Source of the DNA: an uncultured Odoribacter sp.
GTDB taxonomy: Bacteria > Bacteroidota > Bacteroidia > Bacteroidales > Marinifilaceae
DNA: 64,000 bases
Assembly (NCBI GenBank): GCA_900541415.1
Contig: UQJP01000013.1
Span: 1 to 64,000, forward strand
Direction of reading: 5' to 3'
Position numbers and translations under genes: made by a program. The notes under the pieces are model-generated. The model searched no databases and was not told where the DNA came from. It saw only the letters and a list, made by a program, of their open reading frames with translations. This document shows, one piece after another, positions 52,846-61,800 of this stretch. How positions within the stretch are numbered: position 1 is the stretch's first letter; each line of letters starts with the position of its first letter.

Positions 52846-54735
52846 TCATTCATTTTCAGACCTTTTCTCCCGGTCTAAATATTGTTTGGGGCTCATCTGG
52901 GTAACCAATTTGAAATGACGGTAAAATGAAGTTTGAGAGGCAAAACCGGCAGCGACATAAATATCGGTCAGATCGCGTTCTCCTGCCCGGATCGCCTTCA
53001 ACACATCGTCTATCCGGATTTTATTGATCCAGGAATTAAAATTCATCCCGGCTTCCTTATTCACACAGGCCGAAACATAAGTCCGGTTAGAGCCAACTTG
53101 CAAACACAAATCGTCGAGCGACAGTTCCGGCCTGCGGAACAATTGCTGTTCTATGACCAACTGCTCCAAACGGCAGAACAACTGCGCTTCCGGAGTGCCG
53201 GAATCGGGTATCGAAGTCCGGCTCTCCAACCGTTCCAATTGCTTTTGCTTTCTGTAAATATCATCCAACCGCCGTTGTTTCTGCCTGTAAAGTTTCCACA
53301 ACATCAAAACAATACCCACCAAGGCCACACAAAGCAATATCACTCCTTGCAACATTTGCTTACGCACTTTCAATTGCTCGTCCCGAAAATGCAACTGAAC
53401 TTTCAATTCCTGATTACGGTAACGTTCCGTCAGTTCCATTTCCTTATACCATATCCCAGATTCGGCAAACTTATCCCGTAAAGAGTCCCGGAGAAAAAGC
53501 ATTTTCATTGCCGCTCCCGGTTTCCCTTCCGCCCGGTAATATTCGCTAAGTTGCAACACCAGTTTTAAATAAGGATTCAAATACACCCCTCCTATGGGAG
53601 GATCATCCGAAATACTGAAAAGGGGAACCTTAGCCGTAGCTTTTTCCAGCAAGCGGATAGCCTCCCGCCTGTCTCCCCGCTCCCACAAATCACAGGCATA
53701 ACCGGAATAAGCAGGAAAAAGTCCGAAAAGAATCCGGGAACGATAGGTATTTTCCCAAGTTTTCACAGCCTTTCGATAATACATGCCCGCAGAATCTGCC
53801 TCTCCCTGCGCCTTAAAAATTTCCGCCATATCAGTCCAAATCCCCGTCTTCAAAAAAACACTCCTCTCCATCCTTTCCAGTTGCCTTAACGTGTGGAGAG
53901 CATCCGGTAGATTCTCCATGGTTTGATAAACCTTGATCAGGCTACGTAGAATCTTCACCACCTTTTGAGGATCATCACAAATTTCCGGGGAATGAAGTAA
54001 CTCCTGCCAACCAGCGAGCACTTCCGGATAACGCTTTGCCTGAAACCTGTAATGCTGTAACCTGTTCCAATATTCCCACAAGTCGGTGGGTATCCCCTCT
54101 TGCCTACGTATCCGGTAAGCCTGTTCCCAATACGATATACCTAACTCATAATCTCCGCCCCATACGGCAATATTGGCAAAATTTTCCAGTATCCTGATTT
54201 GTAATATCGGTAAATGCTCCCTCCTGGCCAGTTCCAACGCTTCACGCATCCAAATCCACGACTCCAGCATGTCCAGACGGGCAAAAATATCAGCCTTATA
54301 AAATAAATACCAGGCACGTTGCCGGGAGGTCAGGTGATATTCTTCCTCTAAACGGACAAATTTTCCCCGTTCTTCCTCACGGGCAGAAGTTTTCATATTC
54401 TGCCATTCCGTCCTGAAATAATAACGAAGCCTTTCCATTTCCACCTCTACGGCTTTTTCCCTGGGAGTGATCCGTATCGCTTCCAAAAGCCAGCCTTTCA
54501 CTTTCTCCTGATAATTTCTCCCAATATCGCTTCTCACAGCCTCTAACAGCACATCTACCTGCATGGCAACAGGTAAATCTTTCGAACACGCTATGATCGA
54601 ATCGCAGAATCCTTCGGTAATACCAACCCGAAACAAAGCCCGACACAATTCTTCTCCCCGCTCCTTGTCCATCCTCCCGGTTTCACACCCGATTATCCAA
54701 AGCAAGCAGAAAATAATACAAAAAAATCGTACCAA
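52846..54735 (-). CDS. Membrane TPR protein with C-terminal AraC-type DNA-binding domain
   Basis: A 629-residue regulator. The N-terminal hydrophobic segment ends in a lipobox-like LLWIIGC. A large domain of TPR-like helices (about 100-430), one membrane helix (about 447-466), a basic coiled coil and a C-terminal AraC helix-turn-helix domain (about 525-629) follow, with SLDDLCLQVGSNRTYVSACV and IYVAAGFASQTSFYRHFK. Such one-component regulators sense outside the membrane and bind DNA inside. The frame starts with TTG; a stop lies immediately upstream and the next Met would remove the signal sequence. It is divergent from a ferredoxin gene and close to a surface-protein cluster that it may control. 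Confidence 0.88.
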   Translation of the reverse strand: MVRFFCIIFCLLWIIGCETGRMDKERGEELCRALFRVGITEGFCDSIIACSKDLPVAMQVDVLLEAVRSDIGRNYQEKVKGWLLEAIRITPREKAVEVEMERLRYYFRTEWQNMKTSAREEERGKFVRLEEEYHLTSRQRAWYLFYKADIFARLDMLESWIWMREALELARREHLPILQIRILENFANIAVWGGDYELGISYWEQAYRIRRQEGIPTDLWEYWNRLQHYRFQAKRYPEVLAGWQELLHSPEICDDPQKVVKILRSLIKVYQTMENLPDALHTLRQLERMERSVFLKTGIWTDMAEIFKAQGEADSAGMYYRKAVKTWENTYRSRILFGLFPAYSGYACDLWERGDRREAIRLLEKATAKVPLFSISDDPPIGGVYLNPYLKLVLQLSEYYRAEGKPGAAMKMLFLRDSLRDKFAESGIWYKEMELTERYRNQELKVQLHFRDEQLKVRKQMLQGVILLCVALVGIVLMLWKLYRQKQRRLDDIYRKQKQLERLESRTSIPDSGTPEAQLFCRLEQLVIEQQLFRRPELSLDDLCLQVGSNRTYVSACVNKEAGMNFNSWINKIRIDDVLKAIRAGERDLTDIYVAAGFASQTSFYRHFKLVTQMSPKQYLDREKRSENE

Positions 54736-54773
54736 CTAACTTTAAGTAAAATTATAAAATAAAAAAATAACAC

Positions 54774-54781
54774 TAATTTTG
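54774..54781 (+). promoter_or_regulatory. Candidate -7 box of the ferredoxin gene
   Basis: TAATTTTG matches TAnnTTTG and gives a leader of about 60 bases before the ATG at 54848. The box lies close to the start of the divergent regulator gene, so the regulator could control both. Confidence 0.55.
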
Positions 54782-54847
54782 CACACGATGACACAAAGAA
54801 ACAACAAAATATAAAAAAGACACCATTCATTTAAAAATAATTTTACA

Positions 54848-55090
54848 ATGACAAATGACCCCTCAGTAGACAGTGGAATTTCTATCAACACAACCTTGTG
54901 TGAAGGTTGTGGCGCTTGCATCGATATATGCCTGTTAGATGTATTTACGTGGAATCTCCAAACCGGGAAGGCCAGGCTCACCAATCCGAATGCCTGCAAC
55001 TTTTGCGGAGATTGTATCAACTTTTGTATGGTACATGCCTTGCGTTTTGTAGACCTTCCAAACCCACCCCAGCCAACACCCCAAAGCTGA
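54848..55090 (+). CDS. 2[4Fe-4S] ferredoxin
   Basis: An 80-residue bacterial-type ferredoxin. Two Cys-x2-Cys-x2-Cys-x3-Cys motifs are seen, CEGCGACIDIC and CNFCGDCINFC, each able to hold one 4Fe-4S cluster. The residue after the last Cys of each motif is Leu and Met instead of the usual Pro. It is a cytoplasmic electron carrier; its redox partner is not visible nearby. It is apparently transcribed alone, divergent from the TPR/AraC regulator. Confidence 0.92.
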   Translation: MTNDPSVDSGISINTTLCEGCGACIDICLLDVFTWNLQTGKARLTNPNACNFCGDCINFCMVHALRFVDLPNPPQPTPQS

Positions 55091-55179
55091 TTCTTTTATA
55101 ATTCAACAAAATTTTCAGCCTGAAAACCCCCTTTCCCGGCTATAAACAACACATATAAAACAGGAAATCAGGTAAATAA

Positions 55180-55210
55180 AAATGAGTTTGGTTTTATACC
55201 AAACTCATTT
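55180..55210 (-). terminator. Terminator, mainly for the DUF4876 gene
   Basis: AAATGAGTTTGGT (55180-55192) pairs perfectly with ACCAAACTCATTT (55198-55210) around a 5-base loop. On the minus strand it is followed by TTTATTTACC, better than the plus-side tail, though it could also stop the ferredoxin message. Confidence 0.75.
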
Positions 55211-55296
55211 CACAAACACTGTCCCCGATACAAACAGTCTAATTGCGACAATCCGGAAGCCACAATTTACCATAACAATGCTATTTTTCCCCTTTT

Positions 55297-56490
55297 TTAT
55301 TTACGCTTTAAACTCGGCACATCTTCATAGAAATCATTGGCCGAATCATTGGTGTCCTGATAAACAATCCGTCCGTCGATCTCTTGTGCTTTTTTACGAT
55401 GTAAAGCTTTACCCGACCATATTCCCTCACGAACAAAAATAGCACTTTTATCTAAAACAGCCGGAACACGCTTATTACCAACCTCTTGTTCACGTCCTAC
55501 ACATTCCACATAATCCAACACCCATTCCCTGGGTATGGTTAAATACATAAAACTCGGTTTTTCCGGTCTGCCGGGAGTATACTTCGTATGTGTCCGGGCA
55601 TATTCTTCCGCCTCACCTTCCATCCGGTAAACCACTAATCCGGGACCGCTGCTCCCCAACGAAAAAGTAGGCGGTAAAACACCGATCCAATTCAGCCAAA
55701 ATAACGAAAAAGTCTTAACACCCGGCGTTATGGCAGAAAATTCCGGATTAAAATCACTGCGGTAAAATGCCCAATCGGCACCCGACAGATCGACCGACTG
55801 GGAATGCCCATATTCTCCGGCGGTATGATCCACCGCATTTACGGCCAGAATAACCTCATGACCAGGTAATAACGGATAATCGTGTCCCTGACCGCGAAAC
55901 TGCCAGCCGCAACGATAAATGGGAACTTCCGGCAATTCCGGATTGTCCCTGAGCCATTCCGACTCCGCAGAGGCAGACGCAGGCCCGGCAATCCCTACAC
56001 AAATACCATCCAGCCAAAGCGTATCCGCTGAATTATTATAAAGGCTCACATAACCGTCGTTCTGATAAGGCACGCCTTCGTCGGTATAACACCCGGCATA
56101 ATAAATCTCTTTCACCACCAAACGGCTCAACTGTACCCGGTTTAAAACCATCATTGTGTCTACACCGATATTCCTAACCGTTACTTCTTCCAAACTGCCG
56201 CTGAATAACTCCTCCCGGTTTTCCAATTCCTCCACCGATCTTTTTTGCCCGGTCACCCGGTAAATTCCGGGCTCGACCTCACATTCAGCAACACCGTTAT
56301 TATCCGTAACGGTAGTATACACCATACCTGTGGTACGATTCCTCCATTCCACTTTAACCTGCGAAACATCAGGATTTTCCGGTATATCCACCCGAATCCG
56401 GACAACGACCAAACCTGTATTTTCCACACGGTCGCGCTCACAACCAACTAAAGCACACATAGCTAAGACAGACACAACAAACTTTTTCAT
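55297..56490 (-). CDS. DUF4876 surface lipoprotein
   Basis: An exported lipoprotein of about 397 residues; the signal peptide ends in MCALVGC. The first domain (about 25-115) is a carboxypeptidase-regulatory or immunoglobulin-like beta sandwich (VVRIRVDIPENPDVS, GVAECEVEPGIYRV). The rest matches DUF4876, with VSLYNNSADTLWLDGICVG (lamin-tail-like) and a C-terminal QDTNDSANDFYEDV. The start is set at MKKFVV (56490); two residues more (56496) is possible. It is divergent from a TonB-dependent receptor and may be the surface partner of that receptor. Function is unknown. Confidence 0.85.
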   Translation of the reverse strand: MKKFVVSVLAMCALVGCERDRVENTGLVVVRIRVDIPENPDVSQVKVEWRNRTTGMVYTTVTDNNGVAECEVEPGIYRVTGQKRSVEELENREELFSGSLEEVTVRNIGVDTMMVLNRVQLSRLVVKEIYYAGCYTDEGVPYQNDGYVSLYNNSADTLWLDGICVGIAGPASASAESEWLRDNPELPEVPIYRCGWQFRGQGHDYPLLPGHEVILAVNAVDHTAGEYGHSQSVDLSGADWAFYRSDFNPEFSAITPGVKTFSLFWLNWIGVLPPTFSLGSSGPGLVVYRMEGEAEEYARTHTKYTPGRPEKPSFMYLTIPREWVLDYVECVGREQEVGNKRVPAVLDKSAIFVREGIWSGKALHRKKAQEIDGRIVYQDTNDSANDFYEDVPSLKRK

Positions 56491-56639
56491 CGGCATATAA
56501 ATTTTCAAATTAGGTTCGAAATTATAAAAAGTATAGAAATATTTACTGTAACATTCAAAAAACATCTCTAACATTTCAACAATAGAAAAAATACAAAATA
56601 ATATTATTCTATTATTTATCGGGTTACAATAATCTATTT

Positions 56640-56647
56640 TATATTTG
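56640..56647 (+). promoter_or_regulatory. -7-like box abutting the TonB-receptor start codon
   Basis: TATATTTG matches TAnnTTTG but ends only 4 bases before the ATG at 56652, so transcription from it would begin at or just after the start codon, implying a leaderless message. There is no clear -33 TTG, so it may be chance. Confidence 0.35.
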
Positions 56648-56651
56648 CCGT

Positions 56652-59207
56652 ATGTTACGGTGTGTTATTCTATTCGCTTACTTTCAACTCCTTGCTCTTC
56701 TGGCCTACCCACAACCTTCCCGCGATACTCCGCAAAGAAAGGATACGTTACGGATAATCCGTTTACCGGAAGCATGGGTTACAGCATCGGAAAACAGGGC
56801 CCTTGCCACCTCATCCACCTTAAACCGTTCGGCCATCGAACATATACAGGCCTTTTCCCTGGCAGACATGATGCAACTGCTTCCCGGAGGCCTGACTCCG
56901 GAAGTAAACTTACTTCTTCCGCAATACCTCCGCCTCCGTTCTTCTTACTCCAGCGACTATACCAACTCGCTCGGAACAGGGATATGGATCGACGGTACCA
57001 GAATTTCCAATAATGTAAATTTGCAACTCGGACTATTCGACGGAACCGTTTCGGAACAAGGACAGCGGGGATACGACACCCGGTATCTTTCACTTGAAAA
57101 CATCGAATCGGTTGAAATTGTCAGGGGAATACCTTCTGCCCGTTATGGTGACATAACCTCCGGAGCGATACTGGTTCACAGCCGGACAAAACGCGAGCCC
57201 CTGATTTTCGATTTAAAAATCACTCCCCTGATTAAAGCTTTACAAGCCAGCCGGGGATGGAGCACCGGAACAAACGGGGTTATAAACTTTTTTGCAGGCT
57301 ATAGCCACACTTATGCAGACCAACGCTCCCACGAAAGATCGTTCCACCGGGGTAGTTTACGGGCGAACTGGTCCGGGAAATTCCATACAACCACACTCAA
57401 CGCTTCCCTTTCAGGTAGTTTCTCCAAAGATGCCTGCGGAAAAGAAAAAGACCGGGCAGAAGGAGAATACACAACCGCCGGACAAACCGATATTTCTGCC
57501 CGCATCTCCGGTTCCTGGCAAGCAAAACTCCGGTTTTTGACCTCTCTCGACTATCGGATTTCAGCTTCTTATTCCCGCCAAAACGACAAGCAGCGTAAAC
57601 GCCACACACAAATGGAGTCCATTGGAACACAACGTCTGACTGCGGGCGAAGACACTGCATTTTTTATCCCGCCCAATTATTACAGTCTCGCACGCCTCGA
57701 AGGTGTTCCCATTCGTGTAGCGGCCTCCCTTTCAGCCCACCTCGTCCGGCACGGGGAACAGTGGCGGTCGCACACCTCAGCCGGAAGCGAATGGAACACG
57801 GAAGGCAACCGTGGACGCGGACGCATGGACGACCCCACACATCCTTCCGGACTTTGGACACGTCCCCGTTCATATCGTGACATCCCTTTTCTCAATACCT
57901 TTGCGGGTTATATAGAAGAAACATTCACCTGGACAGGCACAGCAGGCTCACTCTCCGCAGAAACGGGCGCACGCTTTACCTTCGCCCATGCCGGAAACGA
58001 GCATTTCCCTTTATCCATAGAGCCCCGACTGAATTTCCGTTACACCCCTGCCGTCCGGTTAACTTTAAAAGTAGGCTGGGGATGCCTCCGCAAACTCCCC
58101 ACCCTGTCCTACCTGTTCCAGGCCCCGGTGTATGCCGACCGGATCAGTTTCCTGTATAACGATGTTTCCGGCGGTCATCGGTTGGCTGTGATGACCACCG
58201 ATGTAATCCGGCAAATCAACGCCCCCTTAGCTCTCCCACGTAACGACAAAACAGAATTAGGCTTTATTTTCCGGCTACCCGGCATTGAAATAGACATCAC
58301 GGCTTTCCGTGAACACTTGCGCCGGGGATTCTCGCTGGAAGACAGGATTCGCCCTTCTGCCTCACGTATCTATCAAAACGACAATACCGGAGGTACGAAA
58401 CCGGAATATTCGCCGGAAGGAGTCATCGATCAGGGAATCCCCGTTCCCTATTCCTCGGACACCACATTCCTGCCCTACCAGAGAACAGCCAACCAATTGG
58501 AACAAAAGAAAAAAGGAATTGAATTTATCGTCACCACCCGACAATGGGATGCCCTTGCAACAACCTTTATCATTGACGGGACCTGGCTACATACCCGCGA
58601 ATATACGGGAGGATTCTCCACCCAATACCACGGTAGCCAGACCGGAGGGAAATCCTATCCTTTCGCCGCAATATTTGCAAACACCAAAGCCCGCATCTAT
58701 GAACGTTTAAGCACCAATCTGCGAATCGTTACTCATATTCCGCTCATTCGTTTTATCAGCAGTTTAACCTTACAATCGGTATGGATCGACCGGAACCAGC
58801 TCAAACTTATAAATAATAATACGCCGATCTATATGAAAGATGCTCAGGGTAATTTATTTCAAGGAGATATATACTGTGATAAAGACCACTATAAATACCA
58901 AAATCCCCTGTACTATATGGATACCCGCGGAAACATTCATCCGTTTACGCCAGAAATGGCAAAGGACAGCTATTATTCATCCCTTTTGCTTTCGGAGGCT
59001 CCCAACACTTATTTAAAGAACAGTTTCCGTCCCTACTTTTTGCTAAACTTCCGGCTTACGAAAGAAATCGGCCCACATGCCCGGCTCTCCTTTTATGCCA
59101 ATAACATCACAGCCCTGAATCCATCGCGTTACCAGGCTTCCACGGGTTACTACATCACTCTGAATCCACCTGCCTTCTATGGAGCGGAATTACAACTGCA
59201 TTTCTAA
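56652..59207 (+). CDS. TonB-dependent outer-membrane receptor
   Basis: An 851-residue TonB-dependent receptor. A signal peptide (about 1-22, ending at LLAYPQ) is followed by a plug domain (about 35-180) with LADMMQLLPGG and ENIESVEIVRGIPSARYGDI, and a beta-barrel ending in the terminal Phe of GAELQLHF. It lacks the carboxypeptidase-like N-terminal domain of SusC proteins and is smaller, so it belongs to the plain TonB-receptor class. It is divergent from the DUF4876 lipoprotein gene and is followed at once by a second barrel protein. The ligand is unknown. Confidence 0.92.
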   Translation: MLRCVILFAYFQLLALLAYPQPSRDTPQRKDTLRIIRLPEAWVTASENRALATSSTLNRSAIEHIQAFSLADMMQLLPGGLTPEVNLLLPQYLRLRSSYSSDYTNSLGTGIWIDGTRISNNVNLQLGLFDGTVSEQGQRGYDTRYLSLENIESVEIVRGIPSARYGDITSGAILVHSRTKREPLIFDLKITPLIKALQASRGWSTGTNGVINFFAGYSHTYADQRSHERSFHRGSLRANWSGKFHTTTLNASLSGSFSKDACGKEKDRAEGEYTTAGQTDISARISGSWQAKLRFLTSLDYRISASYSRQNDKQRKRHTQMESIGTQRLTAGEDTAFFIPPNYYSLARLEGVPIRVAASLSAHLVRHGEQWRSHTSAGSEWNTEGNRGRGRMDDPTHPSGLWTRPRSYRDIPFLNTFAGYIEETFTWTGTAGSLSAETGARFTFAHAGNEHFPLSIEPRLNFRYTPAVRLTLKVGWGCLRKLPTLSYLFQAPVYADRISFLYNDVSGGHRLAVMTTDVIRQINAPLALPRNDKTELGFIFRLPGIEIDITAFREHLRRGFSLEDRIRPSASRIYQNDNTGGTKPEYSPEGVIDQGIPVPYSSDTTFLPYQRTANQLEQKKKGIEFIVTTRQWDALATTFIIDGTWLHTREYTGGFSTQYHGSQTGGKSYPFAAIFANTKARIYERLSTNLRIVTHIPLIRFISSLTLQSVWIDRNQLKLINNNTPIYMKDAQGNLFQGDIYCDKDHYKYQNPLYYMDTRGNIHPFTPEMAKDSYYSSLLLSEAPNTYLKNSFRPYFLLNFRLTKEIGPHARLSFYANNITALNPSRYQASTGYYITLNPPAFYGAELQLHF

Positions 59208-59264
59208 ACTCTTTGCCTATATACTATGACGCTATTGTTACACTTCATCTTCCCCCCGAAAAAT

Positions 59265-60767
59265 ATGTACCGCACCCTTCACCTCTTCTTATTCCTGATG
59301 CTGTATTTGGGGCTTCTTTCCCAGCCGCTCCGAGCACAGGAATCCGGTTGTTACGTTCCGGCAGCAGAATCTTTCCTCAAAGATTCCCCGGAAAAGTTGA
59401 ACGATGCCCACCTTATTTACGGAATAGAAAGCGGAGAACTGCGAAATGTCTATGCTCCTGAAATGAACCATCGGTACGGAGTTTCTGTTTCTTCCGCCTA
59501 TCCTTTAGGATCTACCCGACTTTCAGGTTGGGCCGCTTACATCCGTCACTATCGGAAAGGACAGCGATATAGCGGTATGTTCCGTCCGGCTTCTCCCCTG
59601 ATTGACTTCGCCGACACTCTTTCCGGTAATCAAAAGGGAGAAACCTATCGTTTGGCAGGCCGCATCGTTCATGCACTTTCTTATCGTTGGAAAGGCGGAG
59701 TGGCAGCAGAATACCTGGCAGGCAATAATGCGAAAGACACTGACCCCCGGAATAAAAACAGCCTGAACCAAATAACGATCGCTCCTGATGTTCTATTTCA
59801 TACAGGCCCCCTGCAATTAGGAATCACATTTTCGTGGCGACACGAACGGGAAAACGTGAGTTACGGGTCGTTCGGCAATGAAACCAAAAACGGTGTCACA
59901 TTCTATCCGCTATGGTTCTACACGAACGAATCGTTTGCCAACGGCCTGAATGCCCAACGCGATTATCTCAGTAATTTCTATAAAGCCACGCTAAATTTGC
60001 AATACCACGGTAAAACAGGATACACCGCCTTTCGTCCGGCTTATTCCCAAAACAACACCCGAATCTGGATAAATACCGCCACCAAACAATCAGGCGGAGA
60101 AACCGCAGCCAGCAACTTTCATTTAGAAAACCTCACTTCCGTTTCCACGTCTCGTTATCTCCACCGCTTCGAGCCTTCGTTTTCCCATTCCCGGCATAAA
60201 GTTTACGACGTTCAGCAACAACTTTCCGCAGATAACCGGATTTACGAAACAGTGTTAAAAATCAAACGCGCCGAAGTTTCCTACATTTCAGCAGGACTTC
60301 ATTACGGCATCTCCCCAACATCCTGTCCGGACGAAACCGTAAAAGCCAGCCTGGAATATAAAAAACGCAACAGCCTGTTCCGCTTGCCTCCCACCGACTT
60401 CAGGCAAGAGGTCACGCAATTGAATTTTTCAGCCGCTTACACCCGGCCTTTCCTATTATTCGACAACGTATTAAAAGGTGGTTTACAAATCGGCTATTCC
60501 ACAGGCAACGGCTCACAGCCCGACCTTTCCCTGCTAAGTGACAAAACCGTTTTCCAACTACAACGCCACTTACTCAACCGGGAATTCCAATATCTCACAG
60601 CTTCGGTTTTCGACATCTCCATCAAATTGAAATACATTTTTCACCCCAGTAACTGTGCATTGAAATTTTACATCAAAGCACAAAACCAATTCCAAACCAC
60701 CTGCAACGCTTCGGATGGATCTGTCCGTGCCAATAGCTTCCGATTTTCAACAGGTGTTTTATTCTGA
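59265..60767 (+). CDS. DUF6850-type outer-membrane beta-barrel protein
   Basis: About 500 residues. A signal peptide from MYRTLHLFLFL to about PLRAQ precedes a protein rich in alternating aromatic/polar strands ending in FRFSTGVLF, a typical outer-membrane barrel terminus. It resembles the DUF6850 barrel family found next to TonB receptors and DUF4876 proteins in Bacteroidota. The open frame begins at 59226, but the signal peptide favours the ATG at 59265. It follows the receptor gene closely and is part of the same operon. Its role is not known. Confidence 0.82.
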   Translation: MYRTLHLFLFLMLYLGLLSQPLRAQESGCYVPAAESFLKDSPEKLNDAHLIYGIESGELRNVYAPEMNHRYGVSVSSAYPLGSTRLSGWAAYIRHYRKGQRYSGMFRPASPLIDFADTLSGNQKGETYRLAGRIVHALSYRWKGGVAAEYLAGNNAKDTDPRNKNSLNQITIAPDVLFHTGPLQLGITFSWRHERENVSYGSFGNETKNGVTFYPLWFYTNESFANGLNAQRDYLSNFYKATLNLQYHGKTGYTAFRPAYSQNNTRIWINTATKQSGGETAASNFHLENLTSVSTSRYLHRFEPSFSHSRHKVYDVQQQLSADNRIYETVLKIKRAEVSYISAGLHYGISPTSCPDETVKASLEYKKRNSLFRLPPTDFRQEVTQLNFSAAYTRPFLLFDNVLKGGLQIGYSTGNGSQPDLSLLSDKTVFQLQRHLLNREFQYLTASVFDISIKLKYIFHPSNCALKFYIKAQNQFQTTCNASDGSVRANSFRFSTGVLF

Positions 60768-61109
60768 TCTTTTTCCAGAGAAACAACATCGCTCTTTCCC
60801 TTCCTAAACCAAAAAGGGAAAAACGACCGGGCGGAAAAACGGCCTATTTCTCCGATCTCCACACCCACATTAAGAGCCATCTAATAAATTTTCAAATCGC
60901 TGAAAATAAAATATTTGAAAACAGGCCCGGATATAGGAGGATACAAATAAAAACATAGAAAAGGGGCTGTCTACATTTTTAAGACAGCCCCTTTTCCTAT
61001 AATGCAGTTAACTATCTTCTCCGGGATAACGAATGCAAAAACGCAACCTGAAATACCGATAATAAAATCGCCCCTTGCTACGGAGTTTTCATAAAATGTC
61101 GTACAAATC
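60768..61109. other. Intergenic region between convergent genes
   Basis: No coding region is supported in this 342-base stretch. It contains the strong bidirectional terminator at 60959-60995; I see no other structure. Confidence 0.6.
60959..60995. terminator. Bidirectional rho-independent terminator
   Basis: AAAAGGGGCTGTCT (60959-60972) pairs perfectly with AGACAGCCCCTTTT (60982-60995), a 14-bp stem with a 9-base loop and T-runs at both ends. It separates the barrel-protein operon from the convergent peptidase/trmD genes. Confidence 0.9.
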
Positions 61110-61784
61110 CTATTCCAACAGGTCAGGACGCAACTCTTTGGTACGTTCATAAGCGATTTTTTCCTGCCATTCCTTGATTTTGGCATGATTCCCCGACAAA
61201 AGAATATCAGGAACCCGCCAGCCGTTAAACTCTGCCGGACGGGTGTACACCGGAGGAGCCAGCAAATTATCCTGGAACGAATCGCTCAAAGCAGAACTCT
61301 CATCATTCATCGCTCCCGGAATCAGCCGCACGATAGCATCCGTCATGATACAGGCAGGCAATTCGCCTCCCGTCAGCACATAATCACCCACAGAAATCTC
61401 TCGGGTCACCAGATAATCGCGGACGCGCTGGTCGATACCTTTATAATGCCCGCACAAAATCATAATATTCTCTTTCAACGACAACTCATTTGCCATTTTC
61501 TGATTAAAGGTCGGGGCATCCGGAGCGGTATAGATAATCTCGTCATACTGACGCTGAGAAACCAGTTCTGTGATACAATCGAATATCGGCTGTATCATCA
61601 TCACCAATCCGGCCTCCCCGCCAAAAGGGTAATCATCCACCTTCCTGAACTTGTCTTTCGACCAGTCACGGATATTATGAATATGAATATCCACCACCCC
61701 CTTATCCCGGGCACGCTTGATAATAGAATGATTCAGAGGGCTTTCCAGCAGCTCCGGAACAACGCTTAATATATCGATTCTCAT
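61110..61784 (-). CDS. trmD: tRNA (guanine-37-N1) methyltransferase
   Basis: SAM-dependent SPOUT methyltransferase that modifies G37 of tRNAs to prevent frameshifting. It has 224 residues with ILCGHYKGIDQRV, and GDYVLTGGELPACIMTDAIV forming the trefoil-knot SAM site. It follows the S9 peptidase gene by 16 bases on the same strand and is probably co-transcribed, not placed with rpsP and rplS as in many bacteria. Confidence 0.96.
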   Translation of the reverse strand: MRIDILSVVPELLESPLNHSIIKRARDKGVVDIHIHNIRDWSKDKFRKVDDYPFGGEAGLVMMIQPIFDCITELVSQRQYDEIIYTAPDAPTFNQKMANELSLKENIMILCGHYKGIDQRVRDYLVTREISVGDYVLTGGELPACIMTDAIVRLIPGAMNDESSALSDSFQDNLLAPPVYTRPAEFNGWRVPDILLSGNHAKIKEWQEKIAYERTKELRPDLLE

Positions 61785-61800
61785 GGTTGATCTTTCAATT

